Below, piece by piece: positions 1 through 6,767 of a stretch of 10,117 bases of DNA; positions within the stretch are counted from its first letter, which is position 1; each line of letters starts with the position of its first letter. The DNA lies in contig DAOVDY010000011.1 of the NCBI GenBank assembly GCA_030669265.1, forward strand, positions 1-10,117, given 5' to 3'. The DNA is from Desulfobacteraceae bacterium. GTDB lineage: Bacteria > Desulfobacterota > DSM-4660 > Desulfatiglandales > B25-G16. The notes beneath the pieces were generated by a model, which worked only from the letters and a program-made list of their open reading frames with translations, made no database searches and was not told the DNA's origin. The translations under genes were made by a program, and so were the position numbers.

Positions 1-59
1 AGGAAACAGTCCCCCTTCTGTCCAAAAATCTCGCCCCTTGATTCTTACGTTTCTAAAAC

Positions 60-698
60 TTATTTGGCTATAACTGTGAAATCATCACGTCTGTTCTGAG
101 CCCATGCCCCTCCGCCATGACCTAACGCAAGAGGTCTCTCCTCACCATAGCTTATGGTCTCTATCCTGTCAGGAGAAATCCCGAGAGAGACTAAAAATTT
201 CGCTGCACTATTGGCTCTTCTTTCTCCCAAAGCGAGGTTATATTCGTTGGTACCCCTTTCATCACAATTACCCTCAATCCTTATATAGATATTGGGGTTA
301 TCTTTCAGTAATTCTGCTTTTGCTTTAAGGACAGCCATATATCCAAACATAATAAACGTTTTATAAAAATAAAAATATATCGACTCTGCTTCAGCCTTTG
401 CAATCCTTCTTTCCTGCCAGGCCTTTTCCTTGGCCATCTTTGCCTCGGCTTCTCTTTGCTTAGCCATCTCCAATTCCTTGAGCTTCTCAAGTTTGGCTTC
501 CTCTGCCTTCTTAACTTCTTCCGCTTCCTTTACCTCTTTGACTACAGGCTTTTCTTTCTCAACTTTTGCTACCTCCTTAGGGGGAGCTTTTACCTCCTTC
601 TCTTCTGTTACCACTTGTTTTTTAGCACATGAGGACAGCAAAAAAATGGATGAGAATGCAAAAACTACGAGCGCTGCAATGATTAGATTCCTCTTCAT
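60..698 (-). CDS. pal: Peptidoglycan-associated outer-membrane lipoprotein Pal
   Basis: Pal anchors the outer membrane to peptidoglycan and is the terminal partner of the Tol motor. The N-terminus has a basic start, a hydrophobic stretch and a lipobox L21-S-S-C24. Cys24 would be lipidated, and Ala25 after it does not suggest retention in the inner membrane. Residues about 29-105 are a very Glu/Lys/Ala-rich, probably coiled-coil linker, longer than in E. coli Pal. Residues about 106-212 form the OmpA-like peptidoglycan-binding domain. It has the CDERGTNEYN loop (D146), the LGERRA helix (R160/R161) and NRR at 202-204, which are the family's diaminopimelate-binding features. At 212 aa it is somewhat long for Pal because of the linker. 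The start is fixed by a strong Shine-Dalgarno and the signal peptide. Oddity: the usual YFDFDK strand reads YFYFYK (108-113), so both aspartates are tyrosines. Last gene of the Tol cluster. Identification is near certain. Confidence 0.95.
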   Translation of the reverse strand: MKRNLIIAALVVFAFSSIFLLSSCAKKQVVTEEKEVKAPPKEVAKVEKEKPVVKEVKEAEEVKKAEEAKLEKLKELEMAKQREAEAKMAKEKAWQERRIAKAEAESIYFYFYKTFIMFGYMAVLKAKAELLKDNPNIYIRIEGNCDERGTNEYNLALGERRANSAAKFLVSLGISPDRIETISYGEERPLALGHGGGAWAQNRRDDFTVIAK

Positions 699-706
699 AA
701 TCCTTT

Positions 707-714
707 ACCTCCTT
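707..714 (-). promoter_or_regulatory. Strong ribosome binding site of pal
   Basis: On the minus strand the sequence AAGGAGGT ends 8 nt before the pal ATG. This is an almost perfect anti-16S match with ideal spacing and settles the pal start. The 137-nt gap from tolB and this strong site suggest pal can be translated, and perhaps transcribed, independently of the upstream tol genes. No convincing -35/-10 pair was found in the gap; only an isolated TATAAC-like box is visible. Confidence 0.8.
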
Positions 715-835
715 GTTTTGAGTTTATAAAAATGAAACCTCACGTTATATAAGTGTGTACAACTATCATTTCTCATTTAGAAATTCAAGCATTTAGATAC
801 AAAATAATACTTATCTAACAAAAAAATGTTAATCA

Positions 836-2197
836 TTAAAAATGTTGAACCCATGAAGGAGATAGTTGATCACCTTTGAAAAATGTTATTTGTCTCTGGT
901 TTTGCCCATTTGCATTAGCAATAAAAATATGGTGGTTGCTACCTGTTCTTTTTGAACTAAAGGCAATATAACGCCCGTCTGGAGACCAACACGGATCCTC
1001 ATTGTTGCCTTGATTGTGAGTTACACGATAAAGGCCCTCTCCATCTGGTGAAATAGTATATATATCGAAGTGACCATCTGCAGAACTAGCAAAAGCTATT
1101 CTGTCAAGTTTTGACCAGGCTGGTGAAGTATTATAGTTTCCTTCAAATGTTAATCTTTCTACTCGGTTAGTAATAAGGTCAAGAATGTATACCTGAGGCG
1201 ATCCGGACCTGTTAGAAACAAAGGCCATTTTATTGCCATCAGGCGAAAAAGCTGGAGAGACATCAATCCCCCAATTTTTAGTCAGCCTCTTCAATATTTT
1301 ACCTGTTAGATCAATTAAATAGATGTCCGGGTTTCCACTAACTGTAAGTGTCAGTGCAATCTCTCTTCCATTCGGTTTCCAGGCAGCAGCAATATTTAGC
1401 CCTTTTCTATCTGAAATCTTTGTAACTGATTTCTTGATCATGTCATGCATAAAAAGCATCGTTCTTGAATTACGGAAAGAGGTATAAATCATCTTGTCCC
1501 CTAAGGGAGATAATCGTGGTGAAATAGTAATAGTCTTGTGCTGTGTTATTTGTTCCACGTTATGTCCATCATAGTCAGATATATAAATCTCTTTATGCCC
1601 AGAAGAAGTTCCAACAAAGGCTAACTTGGTTAAAAATGGTCCAGAATGTCCGGCCAATGTAAGCATAATATCGTTCCCAAGGCGATGCATTAAATATCTT
1701 GAATGCTCAACTAACCCTAATGCCCTTTTCCCATAAACTTGTCTGCCAGAGAAAACATCAAATAATCTGACCTCAACTTTAAGCTGCTTACCTATACAAC
1801 TATAACCACCTTTTAAGAGGAGTGTAGCCCCAATAACTGACCAATCCTTAAAATGAATGGTATCATCTGTAATCCCAGACTGTGGGCCTTCAATAAAGGA
1901 ATCCTTATCCAGTGGCTGAAAATAACCACTGAGATCAAAATCGTTGGATATAATTCCGGGAAGTTTGCTTCTTAGGTCTGGGTGTTCATTTTTTTTACCC
2001 ATGTACTTAAAATCAGGTATAGCAATAGATATCTTCCTCATTGAGGGGGAAGTTATATCTATGTAAAGCCGTGCCTCTCCCTCCCTTTTTTGTAAAATAA
2101 TGCCTACACAGAGAACCAAAATCCATATAACTATCGGAAGGATGGTCCTATTGTTGAACAAGGTCTTTGAGGCTAAAATTGATTTCAACTTCATCAT
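836..2197 (-). CDS. tolB: Tol-Pal system periplasmic beta-propeller protein TolB
   Basis: TolB is the periplasmic link between TolA and Pal. An export segment (hydrophobic about 19-35) is followed by a possible cleavage near GEA42, giving a mature start RLYIDI that aligns with the switch peptide of E. coli TolB. Residues about 43-190 are the TolB N-terminal domain, including DWSVIGATLLLKGG (118-131). Residues about 190-453 are WD40-like (PD40) propeller blades seen as repeated SPDG..IAF..R.G..DIY..D patterns: SPLGDKMIYTS (230-240), SPDGNKMAFVSNR (318-330), SPDGRYIAFSSKR (405-417). One blade lacks the usual SPDG (SKLDRIAF, 362-369). At 453 aa it is slightly longer than E. coli TolB (430). The start has AAAGAG just ahead of tandem ATGs (2195-2197 and 2192-2194); the second has better spacing. 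The signal sequence is odd because a basic stretch (QKREGEAR) follows the hydrophobic core. The gene overlaps tolA by 50 nt. Confidence 0.94.
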   Translation of the reverse strand: MMKLKSILASKTLFNNRTILPIVIWILVLCVGIILQKREGEARLYIDITSPSMRKISIAIPDFKYMGKKNEHPDLRSKLPGIISNDFDLSGYFQPLDKDSFIEGPQSGITDDTIHFKDWSVIGATLLLKGGYSCIGKQLKVEVRLFDVFSGRQVYGKRALGLVEHSRYLMHRLGNDIMLTLAGHSGPFLTKLAFVGTSSGHKEIYISDYDGHNVEQITQHKTITISPRLSPLGDKMIYTSFRNSRTMLFMHDMIKKSVTKISDRKGLNIAAAWKPNGREIALTLTVSGNPDIYLIDLTGKILKRLTKNWGIDVSPAFSPDGNKMAFVSNRSGSPQVYILDLITNRVERLTFEGNYNTSPAWSKLDRIAFASSADGHFDIYTISPDGEGLYRVTHNQGNNEDPCWSPDGRYIAFSSKRTGSNHHIFIANANGQNQRQITFFKGDQLSPSWVQHF

Positions 2198-3038
2198 AAC
2201 TCTTTAAGTAGCCAGGTGGAAATTCAGGGAGAGGATCTGATCTCTCAATGGCCTTCAGTACAGAATCATCAAAGAGAGGGTTGTTGGATTTTTTCCTAAA
2301 CCAGGCCTTTAAAATTTTTCCATCACTTCTTACAGTAACTATAATTATTGCTTCAGGGGGTTTCTTGCTTTTTATATCAATAAGGGCAACCGGGTAAGAC
2401 CAATTATTTTTGATAGCATCTTCGATCTTCATCTGATAAAGCTGAATACCTTTACCTATACCTGAAGACATTCCAAATATTCCGCCCTTTCCTCCTTGAA
2501 AAAGAGTATTCATGCTTCCTTCAGGTTTATCCAGGGCCTTTTCGTATTGGCTTATCTTATCATTTTTTACCTTTCTTTCGATCTGCGATAGGGCCTTTTC
2601 GAGGTCATCCGTCTTCTTCTCTTTTACCTTTTTTTCTATCTTCGATATAGCCCTATCAACAAGCTCTGAAGCAGAAAAATCCTTCTTTCTTTCTCTGGCT
2701 ATAGGCTTTGAAGAAACCCTTTTTGCTAAAACAGACACAGTCTTTTTTTTCTTAACAGCTATCCGCCGGGTCTTAGTCTTTACTATATGAGGTTTTTCCT
2801 TTCTCTTGGCTATGTTTGCTGAACTTTTTCCCTTGACACCGCTTTCAACTCCTGATGGAGGCCCAACTAATTCAACATGATATACCCCCTCCTCTATAGA
2901 TGGAAAGTGGGTATTTGTTTGTGGAGTAAAGAGGAACGTAGAGAATATCACTAAATGAAAACAGAAAGATAGGGCCATCATCCTGACCCATCTCTCTTCC
3001 TTAAAACTTGAATTAACCATAGACCACGTGGCTGTCAT
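2148..3038 (-). CDS. tolA: TolA-like TonB-domain envelope-spanning protein
   Basis: This protein carries force from the TolQR motor across the periplasm. The short cytoplasmic N-terminus is followed by one membrane helix (about 21-38) holding S24-x3-H28, the Ser/His spacing that TolA and TonB use to contact TolQ/ExbB. Residues about 65-175 are a Lys/Arg/Glu-rich periplasmic linker, partly helical, with a repeated LEKALSQIE/YEKALD pattern. A glycine-rich hinge (182-197) leads into a TonB/TolA C-terminal domain (about 198-290) with a conserved YxxKIxxAIKNNWSYP opening and a late SVLKAIERSDPLPEFP stretch. This C-terminal domain is of the TonB-family type, but position between tolR and tolB argues for the TolA role. 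The start overlaps the tolR stop as ATGA. An alternative start at M20/M21 would also leave the helix intact and has GGAAGAGAG about 10 nt upstream, so the exact start is uncertain. Confidence 0.85.
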   Translation of the reverse strand: MTATWSMVNSSFKEERWVRMMALSFCFHLVIFSTFLFTPQTNTHFPSIEEGVYHVELVGPPSGVESGVKGKSSANIAKRKEKPHIVKTKTRRIAVKKKKTVSVLAKRVSSKPIARERKKDFSASELVDRAISKIEKKVKEKKTDDLEKALSQIERKVKNDKISQYEKALDKPEGSMNTLFQGGKGGIFGMSSGIGKGIQLYQMKIEDAIKNNWSYPVALIDIKSKKPPEAIIIVTVRSDGKILKAWFRKKSNNPLFDDSVLKAIERSDPLPEFPPGYLKSYDEVEINFSLKDLVQQ

Positions 3039-3442
3039 TTATGCAAAGGCTCGGTTATCATTCCCACTTTTGTAATTCCAGCCTCTTTAACCTGAGACAT
3101 AACCTTCATTACAAAACCATAGGGCACATCTTTATCAGCCTGTAAGAGGATCTCCTTTCCTGCTCTATTAGCAAATATTTTTTTTAGCTTTCCCTTGAGA
3201 GCATTAAATGAAACATTATAGTTTTCAATAAAAATGAGCCTTTTTTTGGTAATAGATAAAATTAAAGGATCTTCTTTACTCTTTATGCTTTTGCTTTCCG
3301 TTATGGGAAGATTTACCTTGACACCATGAATCATCATAGGTGCTGTCACCATAAATATAATCAGCAGTACCAACATAACATCAACGAGGGGCGTTACATT
3401 GATATCTGATATTAGATTTGGTCTACCTTCTCCCACATCCAT
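3035..3442 (-). CDS. tolR: Tol-Pal motor protein TolR (ExbD/TolR family)
   Basis: TolR is the inner-membrane proton-channel partner of TolQ. Residues 10-36 contain the family hallmark INVTPLVDVMLVLLIIFMV, with Asp21 inside the single membrane helix; this residue carries protons in ExbD/TolR/MotB proteins. The C-terminal periplasmic part (about 45-135) ends in the expected dimer-domain pattern, with QADKDVPYGFVMKVMSQVKEAGITKVGMITE around 101-131. At 135 aa it is the normal size. The ATG shares its A with the tolQ stop (TAATG), and AAGAGG lies about 9 nt upstream, so translation is probably coupled. ExbD is the alternative name for this family, but the flanking tolQ, tolA, tolB and pal make TolR the right call. 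Confidence 0.94.
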   Translation of the reverse strand: MDVGEGRPNLISDINVTPLVDVMLVLLIIFMVTAPMMIHGVKVNLPITESKSIKSKEDPLILSITKKRLIFIENYNVSFNALKGKLKKIFANRAGKEILLQADKDVPYGFVMKVMSQVKEAGITKVGMITEPLHK

Positions 3443-4173
3443 TACTGTTCGCCTCTTGACTTTTCAGTTAAGGCTCTTCTCGTTAACCCTTTTTCCAATG
3501 AACCTACAAAGTCAGAGATAAAATTCCCCATCTCTGTTTGAGATGCTCTTGTCCTATTGGTAAAATAATTGAAGGCCACAACAGCAGGTATAGCTGCTGC
3601 CAATCCTGCTGCCGTAGCAATGAGGGCCTCGGCTATACCAGGAGCCACAACTGCCAAACTAGCAGAACCTTTCATGCCTATGGCTCTGAATGAAGTCATT
3701 ATACCCCAAACAGTTCCAAACAGCCCGATAAAAGGGGAGGCATTTCCAGTAGTTGCCAGGAAGGTGAGCCCCCTTTCCAAACGAGAGCTTTGAGCAAACA
3801 GGGTCTTTTTAGCAGCCCTGTGCACATAATCCACAATCTGTTGTTGTGATTGAAAACCCTTATCTTCATCAGGATTACCTTGGAACATCTTAGATCGGTT
3901 AAACTCTGCATAACCAGTCCTGAATATCTTGGCTAAAGGACTAAAATTAAATATCTTGCTCTGCAAATATACTTTGCTTATCTCTCGGCTGGAGGAAAAA
4001 AGTTCTAAAAATCTTTCATTTTCATCTTTGAATTTCTTAAGCAATCTTAATTTCATGAAGATTATGGTCCACGAAGTGAGAGAGAAAAAGAAGAGGAGTA
4101 AAAGAACAAATTTTACCATTGGACCAGCATGCAATACCATTTGGATAATATCGTTTGCAAAATGATGTGACAT
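3442..4173 (-). CDS. tolQ: Tol-Pal motor protein TolQ (MotA/TolQ/ExbB family)
   Basis: TolQ forms the pentameric inner-membrane stator that converts proton flow into movement of TolA. Three hydrophobic segments are visible: about 19-40, about 137-160 and about 178-203. A large cytoplasmic loop lies between the first two. The second contains the family signature ATTGNASPFIGLFGTVWGIM, and the third ALIATAAGLAAAIPAVVAFN. Thr141/Thr142 and Thr187 are candidates for the conserved polar residues lining the TolR helix. The length of 243 aa is slightly above E. coli TolQ (230). It is the first gene of the cluster and probably starts the operon transcript, with a candidate promoter just upstream. Its own ribosome site is weak: an AGGG about 12 nt before the ATG. 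Confidence 0.94.
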   Translation of the reverse strand: MSHHFANDIIQMVLHAGPMVKFVLLLLFFFSLTSWTIIFMKLRLLKKFKDENERFLELFSSSREISKVYLQSKIFNFSPLAKIFRTGYAEFNRSKMFQGNPDEDKGFQSQQQIVDYVHRAAKKTLFAQSSRLERGLTFLATTGNASPFIGLFGTVWGIMTSFRAIGMKGSASLAVVAPGIAEALIATAAGLAAAIPAVVAFNYFTNRTRASQTEMGNFISDFVGSLEKGLTRRALTEKSRGEQ

Positions 4174-4188
4174 TATAACTAACCCTAA

Positions 4189-4202
4189 TTAATGTTCATT
4201 AA
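4189..4202. promoter_or_regulatory. 14-bp palindrome at the predicted tol transcript start
   Basis: TTAATG-TT-CATTAA has perfect 6-bp arms around a 2-nt centre. It lies between the predicted transcription start and the tolQ ATG, where a repressor could block transcription or a small hairpin could form in the leader. AT-rich palindromes of this size can occur by chance in such DNA, so a regulatory role is only possible. Confidence 0.25.
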
Positions 4203-4210
4203 CTTTTATT

Positions 4211-4240
4211 ACAATACTTAAATTAAACCGCCAAAGTCAA
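4211..4240 (-). promoter_or_regulatory. Candidate sigma-70-type promoter for the tol operon
   Basis: Minus-strand TTGACT (4235-4240, five of six to consensus) lies 18 nt upstream of TATTGT (4211-4216, four of six). It would start transcription near 4204, about 30 nt before the tolQ ATG. The surrounding DNA is strongly AT-rich. This was found by eye only, and the -10 element is imperfect. A direct repeat AAATGCC (4250-4256 and 4259-4265, 9-bp period) lies just upstream of the -35 box. Confidence 0.4.
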
Positions 4241-4388
4241 CTGAAATACAAATGCCTAAAATGCCAAGACAGTAACAATTTTACCTTTTACTATGCCTGA
4301 CTCTTATGATAATAATAAACATTAATTTAACAACTTTGTAAACATCTTACAGATAAATCCATTAGTACTGCTTATTAAGAGATAAGAG

Positions 4389-5120
4389 ATGTATAAAAGA
4401 GAAATATCACCTTCTTTTCATGAAAGAAGGATGTCGGGATGCCTTGCGTGTGGAACGAATGATATTAAACCAGGAAGGCGGTATTGTTCAAAGCAGTGCA
4501 GACAGAAACTAATATGGTCTCTTTCTCTTTCTAAGGGATTACTGCAAACTCTTAATACACGATATGCAGTCTTTTCATTTACCGAACGTTTTGTTGTCCT
4601 TGATGTTATGCCTGCCTGGTCAAATAGAATATCAAGATTTATTTATAAGAGAAAACCGGGTTACTCTCCTGCTCACACACTTAAAGAACTCACACTTGAA
4701 GCTGGCAAGGAATGGTATAAAAAAAGAAGCAGGCGACTTTCTCGTAGTTTTGCATCCCAATCGATTCTTGAAGAAAACATTGAATACAGTATCGACCCTG
4801 ACTCAATTAAACCAAATGCGCACAGAATTCCAAAACTATCCGCTGATCAGAAAAAGGGGCTTAAGCATCTTAATATGCATATGAAAACATTAATGTTTGG
4901 AGACTATGTCAAGGAAATAAAAAAAGCCTACAGGGGAATGGCAAAGATTTATCATCCTGATAAAGGTGGTGATGGTGATAAGTTTAAGGAAATAAACAAG
5001 GCCCATGAGCTTATGCAACAATGGATAGAGGATCCTAAATTCCAGTTAAACAATAAATTGCCCGGATGCTGGTCCTATAATGGTTATACAAACAGATGGT
5101 CACCCCCTTTATGGCAATAA
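4389..5120 (+). CDS. J-domain protein with N-terminal four-cysteine putative zinc site
   Basis: This is a DnaJ-domain protein and probable Hsp70 co-chaperone; the client is unknown. Residues 18-37 carry CLACG...RYCSKQC (C18, C21, C33, C37), a small zinc-ribbon-like knuckle. The middle (about 40-165) is basic and unrecognised, with runs such as YKKRSRRLSRS (110-120). The J-domain lies near the C-terminus (about 168-212): helix II AYRGMAKIY, HPD at 189-191 in HPDKGGDGDKF, then helix III INKAHELM. The tail carries the aromatic motif WSYNGYTNRWSPP (228-240). It lacks the Gly/Phe region and the CxxCxGxG zinc domain of true DnaJ, so it is a class C J-protein. The upstream GAGATAAGAG supports the start at 4389; M15 has no usable spacing. 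It is divergent from tolQ and convergent with the tRNA gene, so probably transcribed alone. Function beyond J-domain activity is not known. Confidence 0.8.
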   Translation: MYKREISPSFHERRMSGCLACGTNDIKPGRRYCSKQCRQKLIWSLSLSKGLLQTLNTRYAVFSFTERFVVLDVMPAWSNRISRFIYKRKPGYSPAHTLKELTLEAGKEWYKKRSRRLSRSFASQSILEENIEYSIDPDSIKPNAHRIPKLSADQKKGLKHLNMHMKTLMFGDYVKEIKKAYRGMAKIYHPDKGGDGDKFKEINKAHELMQQWIEDPKFQLNNKLPGCWSYNGYTNRWSPPLWQ

Positions 5121-5161
5121 TTATTCTCAATATGAGCCTTTGAGGGATGCAAGAAGAATCT

Positions 5162-5237
5162 TGGAGCCACCGAGGAGATTCGAACTCCTGACATCCTCAT
5201 TACGAGTGAGGTGCTCTGCCATCTGAGCTACGGTGGC
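5162..5237 (-). tRNA. tRNA-Thr (anticodon CGU)
   Basis: All arms of the cloverleaf can be paired by eye on the minus strand. The acceptor stem is GCCACCG with CGGTGGC, the D stem GCTC/GAGC and the anticodon stem CCTCA/TGAGG. The loop is CTCGTAA, and the T arm is AGGAG-TTCGAAT-CTCCT. The anticodon CGT (plus-strand 5202-5204) reads ACG, so it carries threonine. The discriminator is U and the CCA end is encoded. The total length is 76 nt. It is an isolated tRNA gene, convergent with the J-domain gene and divergent from pyrF. Confidence 0.97.
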
Positions 5238-5251
5238 CTTTTTATTTAATA

Positions 5252-5279
5252 TTTATACCTTTTTTTATAAAGAGTCCAA
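5252..5279 (-). promoter_or_regulatory. Candidate promoter of tRNA-Thr
   Basis: On the minus strand a good -10 box TATAAA (5252-5257) lies 16 nt from a weak -35 box TTGGAC (5274-5279). This would start transcription near 5245, just ahead of the mature tRNA 5' end at 5237, a short leader typical of tRNA genes. The same 63-nt gap must also serve pyrF on the other strand, for which no clear promoter was recognised. Confidence 0.35.
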
Positions 5280-5300
5280 CCTTTTTAGAGATCAAAAAAG

Positions 5301-6026
5301 ATGAAAAAAGCAAAAGATTATCTGATATTCCCATTAGATGTTCCGACTTATGACGAGGCAATCCGGTATGTAGAACTCTTAAAGGAGTATGTAGGCATTT
5401 TCAAAGTCGGCCTGGAGCTCTTTGTCAGTGTTGGACCAAAAATCCTCAGCGCAGTTAAAGACAGGAGTGATGCAGGGATATTTCTTGATCTAAAGTTTCA
5501 TGATATCCCTGTTACTGTTAAAAGCGCGTTTCTGGCCGCAAGTGCCTATGGAGTAGCCTTTACGACCGTGCATTGCGATGAAGGGGAGGATCTTCTACGC
5601 TCTGTTGTTGACAATAACCCTTCCGGTGTCAAAATATTGGCTATCACAGTGCTCACCAGCCTTGCAAGCAAAAATCTAAAGGAGCTAGGCTACCAAGATA
5701 GATACATTGCAGACATTACAGAACTGGTTATGCTTAAGGCCAGAATGGCCAAAGAGGCTGGCTGTTCCGGTGTCGTGTGTTCTGGGCTGGAAGTCGAAAA
5801 GGTTAAGGCTGAATTAGGAAAAGATTTTATCGTTGTTACTCCTGGTATCAGGCCACAGTGGTCTATGGTAGGAAAGGATGATCAAAAGAGAATTATTACC
5901 CCTGATCAAGCAATAAAAATGGGGGCTGATTATATTGTGGTTGGTAGACCTATCCGGACAGCAGAAAAACCGATTGAGGCTGCAAAAAGGGTCCTGGGTG
6001 ATATCGAAATGGCAATCTCTCGATAG
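5301..6026 (+). CDS. pyrF: Orotidine 5'-phosphate decarboxylase
   Basis: PyrF decarboxylates OMP to UMP, the last step of de novo pyrimidine synthesis, as a cytosolic TIM-barrel dimer. The catalytic signature FLDLKFHDIP (61-70) supplies D63, K65 and D68. Other family landmarks are LDVP (12-15), FKVGLELF (34-41) with K35, VTPGIRP (179-185) and the phosphate-binding VVGRPI (213-218). The length of 241 aa is normal for the bacterial short form. The start has only a weak AGAG about 10 nt upstream, but the protein begins exactly where the family does. It stands alone, with a tRNA gene upstream on the opposite strand and a convergent stress-protein gene 21 nt downstream. No other pyr genes are visible, and no attenuator was recognised in the short leader. 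Confidence 0.97.
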   Translation: MKKAKDYLIFPLDVPTYDEAIRYVELLKEYVGIFKVGLELFVSVGPKILSAVKDRSDAGIFLDLKFHDIPVTVKSAFLAASAYGVAFTTVHCDEGEDLLRSVVDNNPSGVKILAITVLTSLASKNLKELGYQDRYIADITELVMLKARMAKEAGCSGVVCSGLEVEKVKAELGKDFIVVTPGIRPQWSMVGKDDQKRIITPDQAIKMGADYIVVGRPIRTAEKPIEAAKRVLGDIEMAISR

Positions 6027-6047
6027 ATGGCTTCTCGCCACTGGAGG

Positions 6048-6479
6048 CTAAACCACATAAACAGGTATCTTTGCCTTAGCCAGAACCTTTCTTGTGTTAC
6101 TTCCTAAAAGGCGTCTGTCCCCTGGTTTTCCTTTGGCTGATACAACAATAAAGTCATAATTGCCACTTTCTGCTTCTCTCAAGATCTCATCTGCTATCTC
6201 ACCTCTTGCAGTTTTTGCCACTGCATTAATACCAGCCTTTTTAAGTATCTTCGCACCACTTTCTGCATATTTAGAGGTATTTCTGGTCACAGCCCGATCT
6301 GTATCAATGGTCACTTCAGACATCCTAAATTCTGCACCAAGCATCCTGTCTATGAGAGCATGTGATGGACCCACACTTAAGACAGTAGCATCTGCACCTA
6401 ATTTAGTGGCTAAGGATGTAGCTGTCCGAATAGCGTTTTCTGATTTTTCACTACCCCCAGTACAAAAAAGTAACTTCAT
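6048..6479 (-). CDS. Universal stress protein (UspA family)
   Basis: This is a single-domain, cytosolic universal stress protein of 143 aa, the usual size. The fold signature is visible: a first strand MKLLFCTGGSEKSENAI (1-17), the helix LATKLGADATVLSV, a central SKYAESGAKIL helix, RGEIADEIL (92-100), and the closing DFIVVSAKGKPGDRRLLGS (109-127) with RKVLAKAKIPVYVV at the end. Two features depart from the ATP-binding type. The usual VDGSE is CTGGSE, so the conserved Asp is replaced by Gly8. The phosphate loop is G117-x2-G120-x5-G126-S127, shorter than the classic G-x2-G-x9-G-S/T. Nucleotide binding is therefore uncertain. It lies 335 nt downstream of nrdG on the same strand, beyond a mobile element, and has a strong ribosome site of its own. 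Its specific stress role cannot be read from sequence. Confidence 0.88.
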   Translation of the reverse strand: MKLLFCTGGSEKSENAIRTATSLATKLGADATVLSVGPSHALIDRMLGAEFRMSEVTIDTDRAVTRNTSKYAESGAKILKKAGINAVAKTARGEIADEILREAESGNYDFIVVSAKGKPGDRRLLGSNTRKVLAKAKIPVYVV

Positions 6480-6487
6480 AGATCAAT

Positions 6488-6495
6488 CCTCCCTC
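6488..6495 (-). promoter_or_regulatory. Strong ribosome binding site of the stress-protein gene
   Basis: The minus strand reads GAGGGAGG, with GGAGG ending 8 nt before the ATG at 6479. This fixes the start and indicates efficient translation. The rest of the 6496-6643 upstream stretch holds no gene and no convincing promoter; a TTGGCG/TAAACT pair with 16-nt spacing is too weak to call. Confidence 0.7.
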
Positions 6496-6635
6496 TTTGA
6501 GTTTGTTGGATTTATCACCTTTCTAGGATCTAAATTGGCTAAGAGCAGCAAACAACGCTAGGCAAAAATGACTCAGCCTCCATACACACTGATAAACCAT
6601 TTCAGTTTACCATATTTATCTCTTACGCCAATACA

Positions 6636-6643
6636 GAAATTAT
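6636..6643. repeat. Left target-site duplication
   Basis: GAAATTAT immediately precedes the left GTAAC end of the element. It is identical to the copy after the right end. An exact 8-bp match abutting both inverted ends is very unlikely by chance. Confidence 0.8.
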
Positions 6644-6656
6644 GTAACTATTCAGC

Positions 6657-6686
6657 CACAGATTCACACAGATAAACTCAGATAGC
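6657..6686 (+). repeat. Three 10-bp CNCNGAT units in the left arm of the element
   Basis: CACAGATTCA, CACAGATAAA and CTCAGATAGC follow each other with exact 10-bp spacing, starting inside the terminal inverted repeat. The other arm repeats the pattern in inverted orientation. The 10-bp period is close to one DNA turn, so the units would face the same side of the helix. Confidence 0.6.
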
Positions 6687-6767
6687 TTTAAATACAAAGA
6701 AATCACAGACTATTAAATTTTGGCCGAAAACCAGAATTCAAAAGGTTTGTATATATGATAATAAAAA

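Noticed and set aside
1..59. Start of a downstream gene such as cpoB/ybgF after pal
   Set aside because: No ATG or GTG occurs after pal on the minus strand before the edge. Only a TTG (23-25) is present, and too few codons remain to judge. The imperfect GGAAACAG/CTGTCC inverted repeat at 2-23 is too short and bulged to call.
430..729. Plus-strand open frame opposite pal
   Set aside because: It is the Ser/Phe-rich antisense reading of the Glu/Lys-rich Pal linker. It has no ribosome site or family features, and pal is certain on the other strand.
832..860. Terminator hairpin after tolB
   Set aside because: The TAACA/TGTTA stem around a T-run is only 5 bp and AT-rich, with no following U-tract.
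6024..6050. Bidirectional terminator between pyrF and the stress-protein gene
   Set aside because: Only a 4-bp TGGC/GCCA stem is visible in the 21-nt gap and there is no T-run.
6160..6561. 133-codon plus-strand open frame opposite the stress-protein gene
   Set aside because: It lies mostly antisense to a clear UspA-family gene with a strong ribosome site, and its composition is that of a shadow frame.
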